Source: Tepidisphaeraceae bacterium
GTDB taxonomy: Bacteria > Planctomycetota > Phycisphaerae > Tepidisphaerales > Tepidisphaeraceae
Direction: 5' to 3'
DNA: 64,000 nucleotides
Assembly (NCBI GenBank): GCA_035998445.1
Contig: DASYHQ010000007.1
Location: 55,204 to 119,203 of the forward strand
The notes below the pieces were generated by a model that did not search any database, had not been told where the DNA came from, and saw only the letters and a program-made list of their open reading frames with translations. The position numbers and the translations under genes were made by a program. Shown here in pieces: positions 49,934 to 58,626 of this stretch (position 1 is its first letter; each line of letters starts with the position of its first letter).

Positions 49934-50790
49934 CTTGCGTCGTCCCGTTCGACCGCCTGCGGTGGTAGCGCCCGATTATCCGCCACCGGCAGCGTGATGA
50001 GCTTGCCGAGCGTGACCTGTCGTGGCTCGCGCAGTTCCGGCACGCCGATGTCCAGCAGCGCGTCGTCCAGCTTGGGGTGCCGGCGGAACGTGCCGTGCAG
50101 CCAATCCCAGATCGTCAGGCCGCTGGACCAGTTCGAGTTCACCTCGTCTGGCTCCAGCGAATGGTGAATGCCGTGCAACCGCGGTGTGACGATCAGCTTT
50201 GACAGCCAGCGTTCGGTTGCGCGCGGCAGGCCAATGTTGGAATGGTGGAACATCACTTCGATGAGCAACAGCGTGCCCCAGATGGAGAGCGCTCGTCTGG
50301 AGATGCCGAAGACGAGCACTTGGGCAGCGCGGAACAGCACCGAGATCAGGATCTCGCCAAAGTGAAACCGCAGGCCGGTCGAGGCGTTCATGTCCAGGTC
50401 GGCGTGGTGCACGCGATGGAACCGCCACAGCAATGGCACCTTGTGGGCCAGGTAGTGCCAATGATAGAGCGTGACGTCGAGCAGTAGGCACCCCAGCACG
50501 GTGTCGACCGCCGACGGTAGCCGCAGCGCCGGCAGCAGGCCGATGCTGCGTTCTCGCACGAGCAGTGTGAGGCGGTTCGTGATCGGCCGTTCCGCCAGTT
50601 GCATCACCGCGCCGGCCATGCCGGCGATGGCGATGTTGCGCGCATCGTGCGTGGCGGTGGGTTCGTGCGTCTTGCGGCGAAGGGGGTAGCGCCGTTCCAG
50701 CCACGCCAGCGCAACGAAGCCGCCGAGCACCGCGGCACCGGTGATCCAGAGCGGCAGATCTTTATCGCGGGTTGGCCGATAGGTCGGCAT
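49930..50790 (-). CDS. Sterol desaturase/fatty acid hydroxylase family membrane protein
   Basis: 286 aa from MPTYRPTRDKDLPLW; a far upstream start at 51114 is rejected because it runs antisense-like through the previous gene. Several helices and the di-iron histidine boxes are visible: HWHYLAH, HRVHH, FHHSN and GIHHS. The family inserts oxygen or double bonds in lipids. The start overlaps the end of the glycosyltransferase gene by 29 bp, and the stop overlaps the next start by four. Its presence among arsenosugar genes suggests lipid-linked product formation, which is only inference. Confidence 0.83.
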   Translation of the reverse strand: MPTYRPTRDKDLPLWITGAAVLGGFVALAWLERRYPLRRKTHEPTATHDARNIAIAGMAGAVMQLAERPITNRLTLLVRERSIGLLPALRLPSAVDTVLGCLLLDVTLYHWHYLAHKVPLLWRFHRVHHADLDMNASTGLRFHFGEILISVLFRAAQVLVFGISRRALSIWGTLLLIEVMFHHSNIGLPRATERWLSKLIVTPRLHGIHHSLEPDEVNSNWSSGLTIWDWLHGTFRRHPKLDDALLDIGVPELREPRQVTLGKLITLPVADNRALPPQAVERDDAR

Positions 50791-51520
50791 GATGCGTTCC
50801 CTTCGCCTTGTCGGTCGTCCAACTGCGCCATGCGCGCCCGGGCACACGAATGTGTTCGTAGAACCGGCCGAGCCAGATCGGCGACGCGCCGAGCCAGTAC
50901 AGCACCTGCATGAACGTCCACCGTGCGAACACGAGCGCAAACGACCGCCCCGCGAATCGACGAGAAGACGTGATAACCGTCGCCGGCACGCGCACAAAGC
51001 GGCCGCGACGGCGCAAACGGCGCAGCAGGTCGAGGTCTTCGAAGATCGGGTACGGTCGAAAGCCACCGACGGCGTCGTAGGCATCTCGCCGCACGAAATA
51101 ACCCGAATCACCATACCGCAGGCCGATCCACGACAGGTGGCGATACACCCACGTCAGGAACTTCGCCGACGCGAAGTCGCCGTCGAAGTGGATGTCGAAG
51201 TTCCCGCCAATCGCCTGCGGATCGCGCAGCGCTTGTTCGATCTGCGTCGCACCGTCCGGCGGGGGCAGGGTGTCGGCGTGCAGGAACCAGAGGGCATCCC
51301 CGGTCGCTGCGCTTGCGCCAACGTGCATCTGGCTGCCACGCCCGCGCGGGCCGTTGATCACGCGTACGCCCGGCCGCTCGGCGACGGCAACGGTGCCGTC
51401 GGTGCTGCCGCCATCCACCACGATCACCTCGAGTGGTGCGACGCGTGCCATCACCGCTCGCAGTGTATCGTCGATCGTCACGGCCTCGTTCAGCACCGGT
51501 ATGACGACGCTCAGCTTCAT
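50762..51520 (-). CDS. Arsenosugar-cluster family 2 glycosyltransferase (TIGR04283-like)
   Basis: 252 aa. GT-A fold: N-terminal KLSVVIPVLNEA, VIVVDGGSTDGT (DxD-type region), GRGSQMHVGASAATGDALWF, FLHADTLPP and the later GGNFDIHFDG, YGDSGYFVRRDAYDAVGGF and FEDLDLLRRLRR. This pattern matches the TIGR04283 family that accompanies ArsS and the TIGR04282 transferase. The sugar donor is unknown. Start and previous stop overlap by four bases (ATGA). Confidence 0.85.
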   Translation of the reverse strand: MKLSVVIPVLNEAVTIDDTLRAVMARVAPLEVIVVDGGSTDGTVAVAERPGVRVINGPRGRGSQMHVGASAATGDALWFLHADTLPPPDGATQIEQALRDPQAIGGNFDIHFDGDFASAKFLTWVYRHLSWIGLRYGDSGYFVRRDAYDAVGGFRPYPIFEDLDLLRRLRRRGRFVRVPATVITSSRRFAGRSFALVFARWTFMQVLYWLGASPIWLGRFYEHIRVPGRAWRSWTTDKAKGTHHADLSANPR

Positions 51521-53193
51521 CGGACCCCCGCGTGCATCGCAATGGGCGGCGTCGTCGACTGCTCAAGCCGCCGGCGATAGCGCAGCACGGCCAGCGGGTC
51601 AAGCTCGGGCAGCCGGGCGAGATCAGGGGCGGCGGCCTCAAAATGCGAGCGGTCGAACTGCACGTCGGCGATCAGGTAGGGGACGAACGGCGCTAGCGCC
51701 CGGTCGAGCAGGCGCGATGTCAACGGCAACTCGCGCGGCGACAGGGCGGGGTCCAACACCACGCTCCAAGACGATTGCTCGGCAGCGCAAAGCTCGGCGA
51801 TGTCGGCGACGCGTAACGGTCGCCGCGCGGTCAGGTGATACGTGTGATGGTCGACGGTCGGTCGCGCCGCCAGCGTCGTCATCGCCTCATACAGCCAGTC
51901 GGCGTGGACGGCGTTAATTCCCGCATCGCGCGGCAATCGCAGCACGAGCGGCTCGCCCGTTCGTGACGCCGTCAGCACAGCGGCGCCGACCAGGTCGATG
52001 ATCTTGAACGCCGACTCTGCCGCCGGGGCGTCCTCCACGACCACGCTGGGCCGCAGGATGCACCCGCGCAGCCCGGCCGACAAGGCGGCCCGCACGTGAT
52101 GCTCAGCCGCGAACTTCGACGCCTCATAGCTGTTGCGAAAGTCGCGCGGCGAGCCATCGTCTTCACATACGGTGCCGATGTTCTCACCGCACACGTACGC
52201 CGTGCTGATGTGGAACAACCGCGGCGGTCGCGGCAGCGACATGAGCGCGTCGACGACGGTCCGCGTGCCTCCGTCGTTCACGCGCCACGCGACCTCCTGA
52301 CTGTCGCGGCCGTGCATGTTAGTGCTGCCTGCGAAGTGCCAGAAGTCGTCCGCTTCTGCAAGCGACTGTCGCTGCGAAGGCGTGAGGTCGAACGCTGTCA
52401 GGTCGCACGGCAATTCGGTGATCTGCTCGCGAAACTGTGTGAGCAACTGCTGGTACGCGACCGATCGCACGCCCGGCCGCACGAGCGCGATTGCGCGCGT
52501 CGCAGGCGATTGGTGCAACAGGCGACTTAGGAAGTGCGTGCCAAGCGCCCCGGTGGCGCCGGTGAGTGCGACACAGGTCGCCGCATAAGTCGCAGTCGTT
52601 AGCGGCAGGTCTTCAGGCAGATCAACATCACCCAGCGGTGGCAGCTCCGCGATGTCCAACCCAACCGCGGCCGCTGCGGTGCGTGTTTGGGCAGCGACTC
52701 GGGACGTGCTCCAGTCGATGCCATAAAACAGGTTGGCGTTGAACCGCCGCATGCCGATCAGGTAGTAGCCTCCATCGGTCGCCGGGCCGATCGCTACGTC
52801 GGCGTCTCGCATCGCGCTGAACGCGCCAGCGAGATGTTCGCACGTAAGGCCCGGGCAGTCGGTGCCGATGATGACGACCGGTCCACCTGCCTCAAATGCC
52901 TTCGTCCCAGCGGCGATCAATCGTGCGCCCAGGTCCGCGTGATGCTGTGGCACGAGGGCCCACGGTCCGTTGCCGTAGAGTTCTGTGACTGCGGAAAGAT
53001 CACCGCTCACGTGCAGTTGGATCGCCACCTGGTGCGACGCCGCCAATCGCCGCGCGACGGCCAGCGTGTGCAACGTCATGCGGTGCTGCAGGATCGCGGC
53101 ACCATGAGTGCCGAGCGCTGGGATCAACCGCGTCTTTGCCAGTCCCGGTTGCGGATGGCGGATGAAGACGACTAGCGTCGGGCCGCTCATCAT
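51517..53193 (-). CDS. TIGR04282-like transferase fused to an NAD(P)-dependent SDR
   Basis: 558 aa. Residues about 1-205 match the DUF2064/TIGR04282 transferase that travels with ArsS: VVFIRHPQPGLAKTRL, VVIIGTDCPGL and AIGPATDGGYYLIG. Residues about 225-540 form an extended short-chain dehydrogenase: nucleotide-binding GATGALGTHFL, HISTAYVCGEN and catalytic YEASKFAAE (Tyr-x3-Lys). The SDR half resembles thioester reductase or fatty-acyl-CoA reductase-like extended SDRs. I do not know this exact fusion from other arsenosugar clusters. The gene overlaps arsS by four bases upstream and the glycosyltransferase by four downstream. Confidence 0.85.
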   Translation of the reverse strand: MMSGPTLVVFIRHPQPGLAKTRLIPALGTHGAAILQHRMTLHTLAVARRLAASHQVAIQLHVSGDLSAVTELYGNGPWALVPQHHADLGARLIAAGTKAFEAGGPVVIIGTDCPGLTCEHLAGAFSAMRDADVAIGPATDGGYYLIGMRRFNANLFYGIDWSTSRVAAQTRTAAAAVGLDIAELPPLGDVDLPEDLPLTTATYAATCVALTGATGALGTHFLSRLLHQSPATRAIALVRPGVRSVAYQQLLTQFREQITELPCDLTAFDLTPSQRQSLAEADDFWHFAGSTNMHGRDSQEVAWRVNDGGTRTVVDALMSLPRPPRLFHISTAYVCGENIGTVCEDDGSPRDFRNSYEASKFAAEHHVRAALSAGLRGCILRPSVVVEDAPAAESAFKIIDLVGAAVLTASRTGEPLVLRLPRDAGINAVHADWLYEAMTTLAARPTVDHHTYHLTARRPLRVADIAELCAAEQSSWSVVLDPALSPRELPLTSRLLDRALAPFVPYLIADVQFDRSHFEAAAPDLARLPELDPLAVLRYRRRLEQSTTPPIAMHAGVR

Positions 53194-54182
53194 GCCAGCG
53201 CCCCGCCACAGCTGGACCCGCTGCCAGCGGTACAGCCGAAGCAGTGTTCACCCGTCGCCACCAGCCGCTTCAGGTGTGTCGCAGGATCAAAGTCGTTGAT
53301 GTGCCGACACGTGGTCGAGTTCACCGGCAGGTTCAGCGCGAAGTTGAAGTCGCAGTCGTAGAGCGTGCCGTCCCACCCCACGTGCAGCTGGTGCCGGCAC
53401 ATCAGGCCGTCGACCGTTTGCGGGTTGAAGCTGTTGCGCAGCAGCTCGACGTACGGCGCATCTTTGCCCTCGCGCGCCAGGTCGTGCAGGAATCGCCCGA
53501 TCGGCAGGTTGGTGATCGTCAGCAACCGCGTGAACTCGATGTCAAACCGCGCGCGCAGTTCCCGGCGATAATCCGCCTCCAGCGACTGCTGGGCCGGGGG
53601 TAGTTTCGCCCCTAACGGGTTATAGACGAGGTCCAACGGCAGTTGCGGCTCGACGCCAAAGCCCGCTGCGTTCAGTCGGCGGATCGCTTCCACGCTTCCG
53701 TTGTACGTGCCGTGTCCGCGCTGGCGGTCGACGTTGGATTCGAGATAGCAGGGCAGCGACGCGATCAGATGGACCGCTTGATCCCGCATGAACGCGACGA
53801 GCTCCGCGTACGCTGGCTCCAGTAGTATCGTAAGGTTCGTGCGTACGATGACGGCCAGATCCTGCCGGCGGGCGGCGCTTACGAACTGGCGGAAATGCGG
53901 GTGCATCTCGGGCGCGCCCCCGGTAATGTCCAACGTGGTCGCCCCCGCGCTACGTGCCGCTGCCAGCACCGCGAGCATGGTGGGCCAGCTCATCTCTTCC
54001 GTCCGCTTCGGCGACGATTCGACATGACAATGCCGGCACGCCAGATTGCATCGCAGTCCGATGTTCACCTGCACCGTACCAATGCCCGCAGCATCCAACG
54101 GCGCGCCCCATTGCGCCCGCACCGCCTGATCGAAGGCATTGTCCATCTGCAACAACGGAAGTGACAGCGACATCGGCGACAT
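53190..54182 (-). CDS. arsS: Arsenosugar biosynthesis radical SAM protein ArsS
   Basis: 330 aa from MSPMSLSLPLLQ; other in-frame starts reach 54305 and the true one is uncertain. Radical SAM motif CNLACRHC is at residues 40-47 (NIGLRCNLACRHCHVESS), followed by LDITGGAPEMHPHF. The C-terminal block MCRHQLHVGWDG..YDCDFN and HCFGCTAGSGSSCGG is diagnostic of ArsS; selenoprotein versions exist in this family, here the positions are Cys. In characterised cyanobacterial systems ArsS transfers an adenosyl group to dimethylarsenite, giving the arsenosugar precursor. It heads a five-gene overlapping operon. No arsM is present in the window. Confidence 0.9.
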   Translation of the reverse strand: MSPMSLSLPLLQMDNAFDQAVRAQWGAPLDAAGIGTVQVNIGLRCNLACRHCHVESSPKRTEEMSWPTMLAVLAAARSAGATTLDITGGAPEMHPHFRQFVSAARRQDLAVIVRTNLTILLEPAYAELVAFMRDQAVHLIASLPCYLESNVDRQRGHGTYNGSVEAIRRLNAAGFGVEPQLPLDLVYNPLGAKLPPAQQSLEADYRRELRARFDIEFTRLLTITNLPIGRFLHDLAREGKDAPYVELLRNSFNPQTVDGLMCRHQLHVGWDGTLYDCDFNFALNLPVNSTTCRHINDFDPATHLKRLVATGEHCFGCTAGSGSSCGGALA

Positions 54183-54336
54183 CCACAAGCGGTTCCGGTT
54201 GCGCATCTCACAGACGCGCTCGCCCATTCTAGCCCGCCCGGTTTTGCCGGGGCCACCAGTAAACGCCGTAAAATTGCTGTCGGGGGCACTGGCACCTGGG
54301 GCCACTGGTACCGAGATTCAAACGTCGCGCCCCAAC

Positions 54337-54369
54337 GAAAAAGCCCTTCAACGCACGCGTTGAAGGGCT
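54337..54369 (-). terminator. Rho-independent terminator downstream of tRNA-Ser
   Basis: AGCCCTTCAACGC and GCGTTGAAGGGCT form a 13-bp stem with a two-base loop; on the minus strand it is followed by TTTTT. It lies 16 bp beyond the 3' end of the tRNA gene and separates it from arsS. Confidence 0.9.
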
Positions 54370-54383
54370 CATCGTCTCGGACA

Positions 54384-54474
<91 letters not shown>

Positions 54475-54579
54475 GGACGCGTTGCAGTTTATTCGAGGCG
54501 GCCAGAAAGGCAAGGGGTAACGTAGTGGCCGCGTTGCGCCTTGCATCGGGTGGGCGGGGCGCGTTCAATGGTGGGTGGT

Positions 54580-55806
54580 ATGGGCAATACTTTTCGGATG
54601 GCGGTCGTTGGTTTGGGTGGGTACGCGGGCTCGATGGCGGAACTGTTGACGGCGTACACGAAGCAGGCGGGCGCGACCGTTTCCTTCGTCGCCGCGTGCG
54701 ACCCCAACCTGGCCCAGCACGCCGAGCGCGTCCAGCGACTACGTGATCAGGGCGTGAAGGTGCTGGACCGCTTCGAAGATGTGCTGAACGAGCCGATCGA
54801 CGCCGTCTGGCTACCGCTGCCCATCCAACTGCATCGCCCGTTCACCGAGCAGGCCCTGGCCGCCGGCAAGGCGGTGCTGTGCGAGAAGCCGGCCGCCGGC
54901 AGTTTGCAGGACGTCGACGCGATGATCGCCGCCAGCGAGCGGGCGAACCGCCCCGTGGCAATCGGTTTCCAGGACGTCTACGACCCCACGATGCTCCAGT
55001 TGAAGCGGCGCCTGCTCGACGGGCTGATCGGCGACATCACCGCGACGCGCCTCATGGCCTGCTGGCCGCGCGACAACAGCTATTACGCGCGCAGCGGCTG
55101 GGCGGGGCGCGTGAAGGTGGAGGACGCTTGGGTGCTCGATAGCCCGGCGAATAACGCGCTGGCGCACCCCGTGAACCTGGCGCTCTACCTGCTGGGCGAC
55201 GAGTCGCACCGCTGGGCGGAACTGCGATCGGTCGAGGCCGAGTTGTACCGCGCCTATCCTATTGAAAACTTCGACACCTGCAGCATCCGCGTCGCCACCG
55301 GCAAGGGCCCGCTGTTGACGCAGTTCACGCACGCCTGCCGGCGGCAGATCCACCCGGTCATCCACATCGAAGGCACCGCCGGTCGGGTGGCGGTCGAGCT
55401 GTTCGGGGCCGTGCACATCACCACGGCCAATGGCACCGAGACGGTCCCGCGTTCATCGAACAACCGGTTCGACATGGTGCGCAACTTCGCCAATTGGGTG
55501 CAGGGCCGCCCCTGCGATTGCACGGTGACGAGCGTGCGCGACGCGCGGGCGCACGCGATGGTCATCAACGGCGCCGCCGAGGCGACTGCCGTCCGCGACG
55601 TGGCGGGGCCCTACGTGGAACACGGGCAGATGCCGACCGCGGGCGTCGGCCGATGGATCACCGGCATCGAAGACGCCATCACGCATGCCAACGAACATGG
55701 CCAGATGCTGCACGAATCGAAGCAGGCGCCGTGGACCGCAGCGCCGGGCACACTGTCGCTGCAGGGTTATTCATCGTTCACAGGCCCGCCGCCGACTATG
55801 CGATAA
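54580..55806 (+). CDS. Gfo/Idh/MocA family oxidoreductase 1
   Basis: 408 aa from MGNTFRMAVVG; ATGs at 54568 and 54598 are alternatives. N-terminal Rossmann fold VVGLGGYAGSMAELL, then the conserved block AVLCEKPAAGSLQDVDAM (EKP is the family's NAD(P)-binding hallmark) and a C-terminal alpha/beta domain. The family acts on sugars or sugar derivatives using tightly bound NAD(P). Substrate unknown. A second, divergent member follows 114 bp downstream on the same strand. Confidence 0.85.
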   Translation: MGNTFRMAVVGLGGYAGSMAELLTAYTKQAGATVSFVAACDPNLAQHAERVQRLRDQGVKVLDRFEDVLNEPIDAVWLPLPIQLHRPFTEQALAAGKAVLCEKPAAGSLQDVDAMIAASERANRPVAIGFQDVYDPTMLQLKRRLLDGLIGDITATRLMACWPRDNSYYARSGWAGRVKVEDAWVLDSPANNALAHPVNLALYLLGDESHRWAELRSVEAELYRAYPIENFDTCSIRVATGKGPLLTQFTHACRRQIHPVIHIEGTAGRVAVELFGAVHITTANGTETVPRSSNNRFDMVRNFANWVQGRPCDCTVTSVRDARAHAMVINGAAEATAVRDVAGPYVEHGQMPTAGVGRWITGIEDAITHANEHGQMLHESKQAPWTAAPGTLSLQGYSSFTGPPPTMR

Positions 55807-55920
55807 GCGCACTCACGCGCACTGTTGCTCGCGCAACGGAACGCGAAGGCTTTATCGATAGTCACTACGGCCGCGTTCTGGCGATTCGGCACCCGTTCCC
55901 GTATCGTTTTTTGATTCAAC

Positions 55921-56934
55921 ATGACGAACACCGACACAACGTCCTCACCGCTCCCCGTCGCCGTCATCGGTTGCGGGCGAATGGGCCGGCTGCACGCGCG
56001 CGTCTACTCGCAGATCCCGCAGGTGAAGCTCGTCGGCGTCTACGATGCCAACCTCGAATCCGCCAAGGCCACCGCCAGCGAGTATGGCGGTGAAGGGTTC
56101 GACTCGATCGACCGCCTGCTCGACCGCGCCCGCGCCGTCACCATCGCCACGCCCACCACCACGCACCTGGCCCTCGCCACCGCCTGCATCACGCGCGGCG
56201 TCGCCTGTCTGGTTGAAAAGCCCCTCGCCAAAGATGTCGCCGAGGCCAGGCAGATCGCCGACCTCGCGCGGCAGCACAACGTCACCGTGCAGGTGGGGCA
56301 CATCGAGCGCTTCAACCCCGCCGTGCGCGCGATGGCGCGGCTGAACGTGGCCCCGCGCTTCATGGAGGTCATCCGCATCTCCCCGCTCACGTTCCGCAGC
56401 ATCGACGTCGGCGTGGTGCTGGACATGATGATCCACGACATCGACATCATCCTGAACCTCGCCGGCTCACCGGTCAAAACCGTCGACGCCGTCGGCGTCG
56501 CCGTCATCGGTGAACACGAGGACGTCTGCAACGCCCGCCTCACGTTCGACAACGGCTGCGTCGCCAACCTCACCGCCTCCCGCCTCGCCCTCAAGACCGA
56601 GCGCAAGCTGCGCGTCTTCAGCCCCGAGGCGTACGTCTCCATCGACTACCAGAAGCGCCACGGCATGCTCGTGCGCAAGGGCCCCAACATGGCCGCCGTG
56701 CGGGACGCCGTCGCCGCCATGAAGCGGGGCGAGACGCACGACCTCTCCGGCCTGAACCCCGACGGCCTCGTCGAGATGGAAGAACTCGCCATCGACGACG
56801 TCGAACCCCTGCGTGCCGAGCTCGACGCCTTCATCGAATCCGTCACCACCGGCCAGCGCCCCCACGTCAACGCCGACGACGGCCTCGCCGCCGTCGAGAC
56901 GGCGACGCGCATCGTGCAGGCGATCACGCGCTGA
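55921..56934 (+). CDS. Gfo/Idh/MocA family oxidoreductase 2
   Basis: 337 aa from MTNTDTTSSPLP. Rossmann motif VIGCGRMGRLHARVY, then CLVEKPLAKDVAEA, GHIERFNPAVRAM and VLDMMIHDIDIILN. The ERFNPA block is also seen in nucleotide-sugar 3-dehydrogenases of the GnnA type, so an aminosugar substrate for lipopolysaccharide is possible. It is only moderately similar to the upstream member. The run ends with a palindrome at 56944-56970. Confidence 0.87.
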   Translation: MTNTDTTSSPLPVAVIGCGRMGRLHARVYSQIPQVKLVGVYDANLESAKATASEYGGEGFDSIDRLLDRARAVTIATPTTTHLALATACITRGVACLVEKPLAKDVAEARQIADLARQHNVTVQVGHIERFNPAVRAMARLNVAPRFMEVIRISPLTFRSIDVGVVLDMMIHDIDIILNLAGSPVKTVDAVGVAVIGEHEDVCNARLTFDNGCVANLTASRLALKTERKLRVFSPEAYVSIDYQKRHGMLVRKGPNMAAVRDAVAAMKRGETHDLSGLNPDGLVEMEELAIDDVEPLRAELDAFIESVTTGQRPHVNADDGLAAVETATRIVQAITR

Positions 56935-56943
56935 CCGGCGGGT

Positions 56944-56973
56944 GGCACAGGTTGTGTACTCACAACCTGTAGT
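56944..56973 (+). terminator. Hairpin after the second oxidoreductase gene (possible terminator)
   Basis: ACAGGTTGTG, loop TACT, CACAACCTGT lie ten bases after the stop codon. No U-tract follows, so it is a weak candidate or a small repeat. Confidence 0.4.
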
Positions 56974-57015
56974 GCCGTGCGGCCCGCACTGTCGACGCTG
57001 CGGGGTGGCAGGATC

Positions 57016-57112
57016 AGTCTTGTAGGGTCCGCTCGTACCCCTGCGGACCGCCTCTCGTCCGGGGGAGAAGAACGGTCCGCAGGCGTACCAGCGGACCCTA
57101 CGTTACTAGACT
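57016..57112. repeat. Family E inverted repeat (TTGTAGGGTCCGC)
   Basis: AGTCTTGTAGGGTCCGC at the left and GCGGACCCTACG...AGACT at the right enclose a second inverted pair (CTGCGGACCGC..CGGTCCGCAG). Copies: 57746-57784 (internal deletion), 58626-58717, and 61472-61545 (left end missing). Confidence 0.85.
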
Positions 57113-57168
57113 GGTAACGTGCGATGGTCGGTATCGCCTTACGCAGCTGATTCGTAGCACGAGTGGCA

Positions 57169-57747
57169 ATGCGAAAAGACATTACTGTGTTAATAGGCAT
57201 CGCGACAGCAGGGTTATTCATCGCTGCAGCGCCGTACTTCGATCTGTACAAACGACGCAGCGTGCTCGACCGCCTCACGGAGCAGCGACAGAAACTGACG
57301 TCAGATCCGCATGATCGTTATGCGATGAACGAGTTGATTGATTCGTTGAAGTCACATAACAGCCATGAACGATCAACTGCAGCTGCCTGTCTGAGGCAGC
57401 TTGGTAGCGTCGCCGAACCTGCGGTGCCGGCGCTAATCGAGGTGGCCAGAAGTAACGATCCGTATGCCGCACGCGAATCGGTGATCGCGCTAGGTGAAGT
57501 AGGTGGGCCAGCGGCAAGTTCGCTTCCGACTTTGATCGAGCTGATAAAGACAAAGCCCGACAGTTTGGGAGCCTACGCCGCAGACGCGATAGGGAAGATC
57601 GCAGACGTTTCGGACGACGAAGCAAGGTTGGTGCTTGAGCATGCTACTAAGGGTGAAAGTAGCTTGTTAAGGGACAGTGCTACTGCCAGCTTACAAAAGC
57701 TACAACTTAAGCACAGGGCGGGAACGCTGGGGCCGCCCACCAACTAG
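57169..57747 (+). CDS. HEAT-repeat protein with N-terminal membrane anchor
   Basis: 192 aa from MRKDITVLIGIA (ATG at 57169; a GTG two codons upstream is possible). A hydrophobic helix (about 5-24, ITVLIGIATAGLFIAAAPYF) anchors a domain of HEAT-like helix pairs (about 60-175: HERSTAAACLRQLGSVAEPA; ARESVIALGEVGGPAASS). The last residues run into a family E repeat. Likely an inner-membrane-attached adaptor; no specific partner can be named. Codon use is less GC-biased than in neighbours. Confidence 0.7.
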   Translation: MRKDITVLIGIATAGLFIAAAPYFDLYKRRSVLDRLTEQRQKLTSDPHDRYAMNELIDSLKSHNSHERSTAAACLRQLGSVAEPAVPALIEVARSNDPYAARESVIALGEVGGPAASSLPTLIELIKTKPDSLGAYAADAIGKIADVSDDEARLVLEHATKGESSLLRDSATASLQKLQLKHRAGTLGPPTN

Positions 57748-57784
57748 TCTTGTAGGGTCCGCAGGAGTACCAGCAGACCCTACG
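57746..57784. repeat. Shortened family E repeat
   Basis: AGTCTTGTAGGGTCCGCAGG followed by AGTACCAGCAGACCCTACG; the central part of the family E element is missing. It sits between the HEAT-repeat gene stop and a fragmentary membrane ORF. Confidence 0.75.
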
Positions 57785-57991
57785 AAGCTGATCGTCGTGC
57801 TCGACGACCGCGCGCTGCCGAAGGTCGGCGGCGCCACGATGATCGGGTTCTGGATCGGCGTCGCCGTCGTGATGTTTCGCCGCCCGCACGATCCCAGCCC
57901 CCGCGACCTGCTCTACATCCGCTGGGGCTACCCCGCGATGCTGATCCTCGTGCTCGTCTGCCTTCCCCTCACCGGCGTGCTGCGGGGGTAG
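57785..57991 (+). pseudogene. Fragment of a small membrane protein, 5' part lost at a repeat
   Basis: The open frame KLIVVLDDRALPKVGGATMIG and onward to VCLPLTGVLRG (stop at 57991) shows two hydrophobic helices and reads as protein, but has no start before the shortened family E repeat at its left border. ATG at 57839 (MIGFWIGVAV) could still give 50 residues. Either the 5' end was deleted by the repeat or it is a very small gene. Confidence 0.4.
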
Positions 57992-57998
57992 TCGAAAC

Positions 57999-58078
57999 TC
58001 AGTGAAGTAGGGTGTGCTTCAGCACACGTCTTGGTGACGCCGACAGATCGTGTGCTAAAGCACACCCTCCTCCACTGA
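57999..58078. repeat. Inverted repeat GTAGGGTGTGCTT / AAGCACACCCT
   Basis: Arms TCAGTG..GTAGGGTGTGCTTCAGCACACG and CGTGTGCTAAAGCACACCCT..CACTGA pair over about 28 bases with a 25-base loop. Distinct from families A to E. Confidence 0.8.
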
Positions 58079-58086
58079 CCGACGGT

Positions 58087-58626
58087 ATGCTGGTCGGGGT
58101 GAGACGCGTTCTGATCAATGGCGTGGCCGTCCTGTCGGCGGTGCTCTTCGTGGCGGCGGGGGGGATGTGGGTGCGGAGCCAACTCGTGGCCGAGGGAGTT
58201 ACCCGCGGGTTCGGCTGGTTCTCTCTCATGGCCGCGTCGAGGTTTGGGCGGCTTTCGATTGAGCTGAACTATTCTGCTCACAACCAGCCGTTTCTTTACG
58301 AAGCGCGATGGGGTGTCTCCGAAGAAGCCTACTTCGATATGAGTACGCATACGCTCGGCTTCGGTTTCCATCACAATCCTAGCACAGTCTTCGGGCCAAC
58401 GGTTTTCCTCTCCGTTCCCTACTGGTACCTGCTCATCCTCTTCGCCATCCTGCCCCTCATCCGCTGGGGGATGCAGCAGCGCGTTGTGGTGGGCGGGGTG
58501 TGCCGTCAATGCGGCTACGACCTGCGCGCCACGCCCGACCGCTGTCCGGAATGCGGGGCGGTGGCGGGCGGGACGACGGAGCGGGCGGGGCGCGGCGGGG
58601 CGCGGCCCGGGGCGGGTGACCCTTGA
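58087..58626 (+). CDS. Membrane protein with C-terminal zinc ribbon
   Basis: 179 aa from MLVGVRRVLING; a GTG at 58099 is possible. N-terminal helix (about 8-30), a soluble extracytoplasmic region, a second helix (about 108-135, VPYWYLLILFAILPLIRWG), then a cytoplasmic ribbon CRQCGYDLRATPDRCPECG (residues 140-158) and a Gly/Arg-rich tail. This ribbon sequence is a frequent ending of uncharacterised Phycisphaerae membrane proteins, and supports the taxonomic call. Function unknown. Confidence 0.75.
   Translation: MLVGVRRVLINGVAVLSAVLFVAAGGMWVRSQLVAEGVTRGFGWFSLMAASRFGRLSIELNYSAHNQPFLYEARWGVSEEAYFDMSTHTLGFGFHHNPSTVFGPTVFLSVPYWYLLILFAILPLIRWGMQQRVVVGGVCRQCGYDLRATPDRCPECGAVAGGTTERAGRGGARPGAGDP

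Noticed and set aside
53190..53260. ArsS as a selenoprotein
   Set aside because: The C-terminal positions are ordinary Cys codons and the only in-frame TGA is the stop that overlaps the next ATG.
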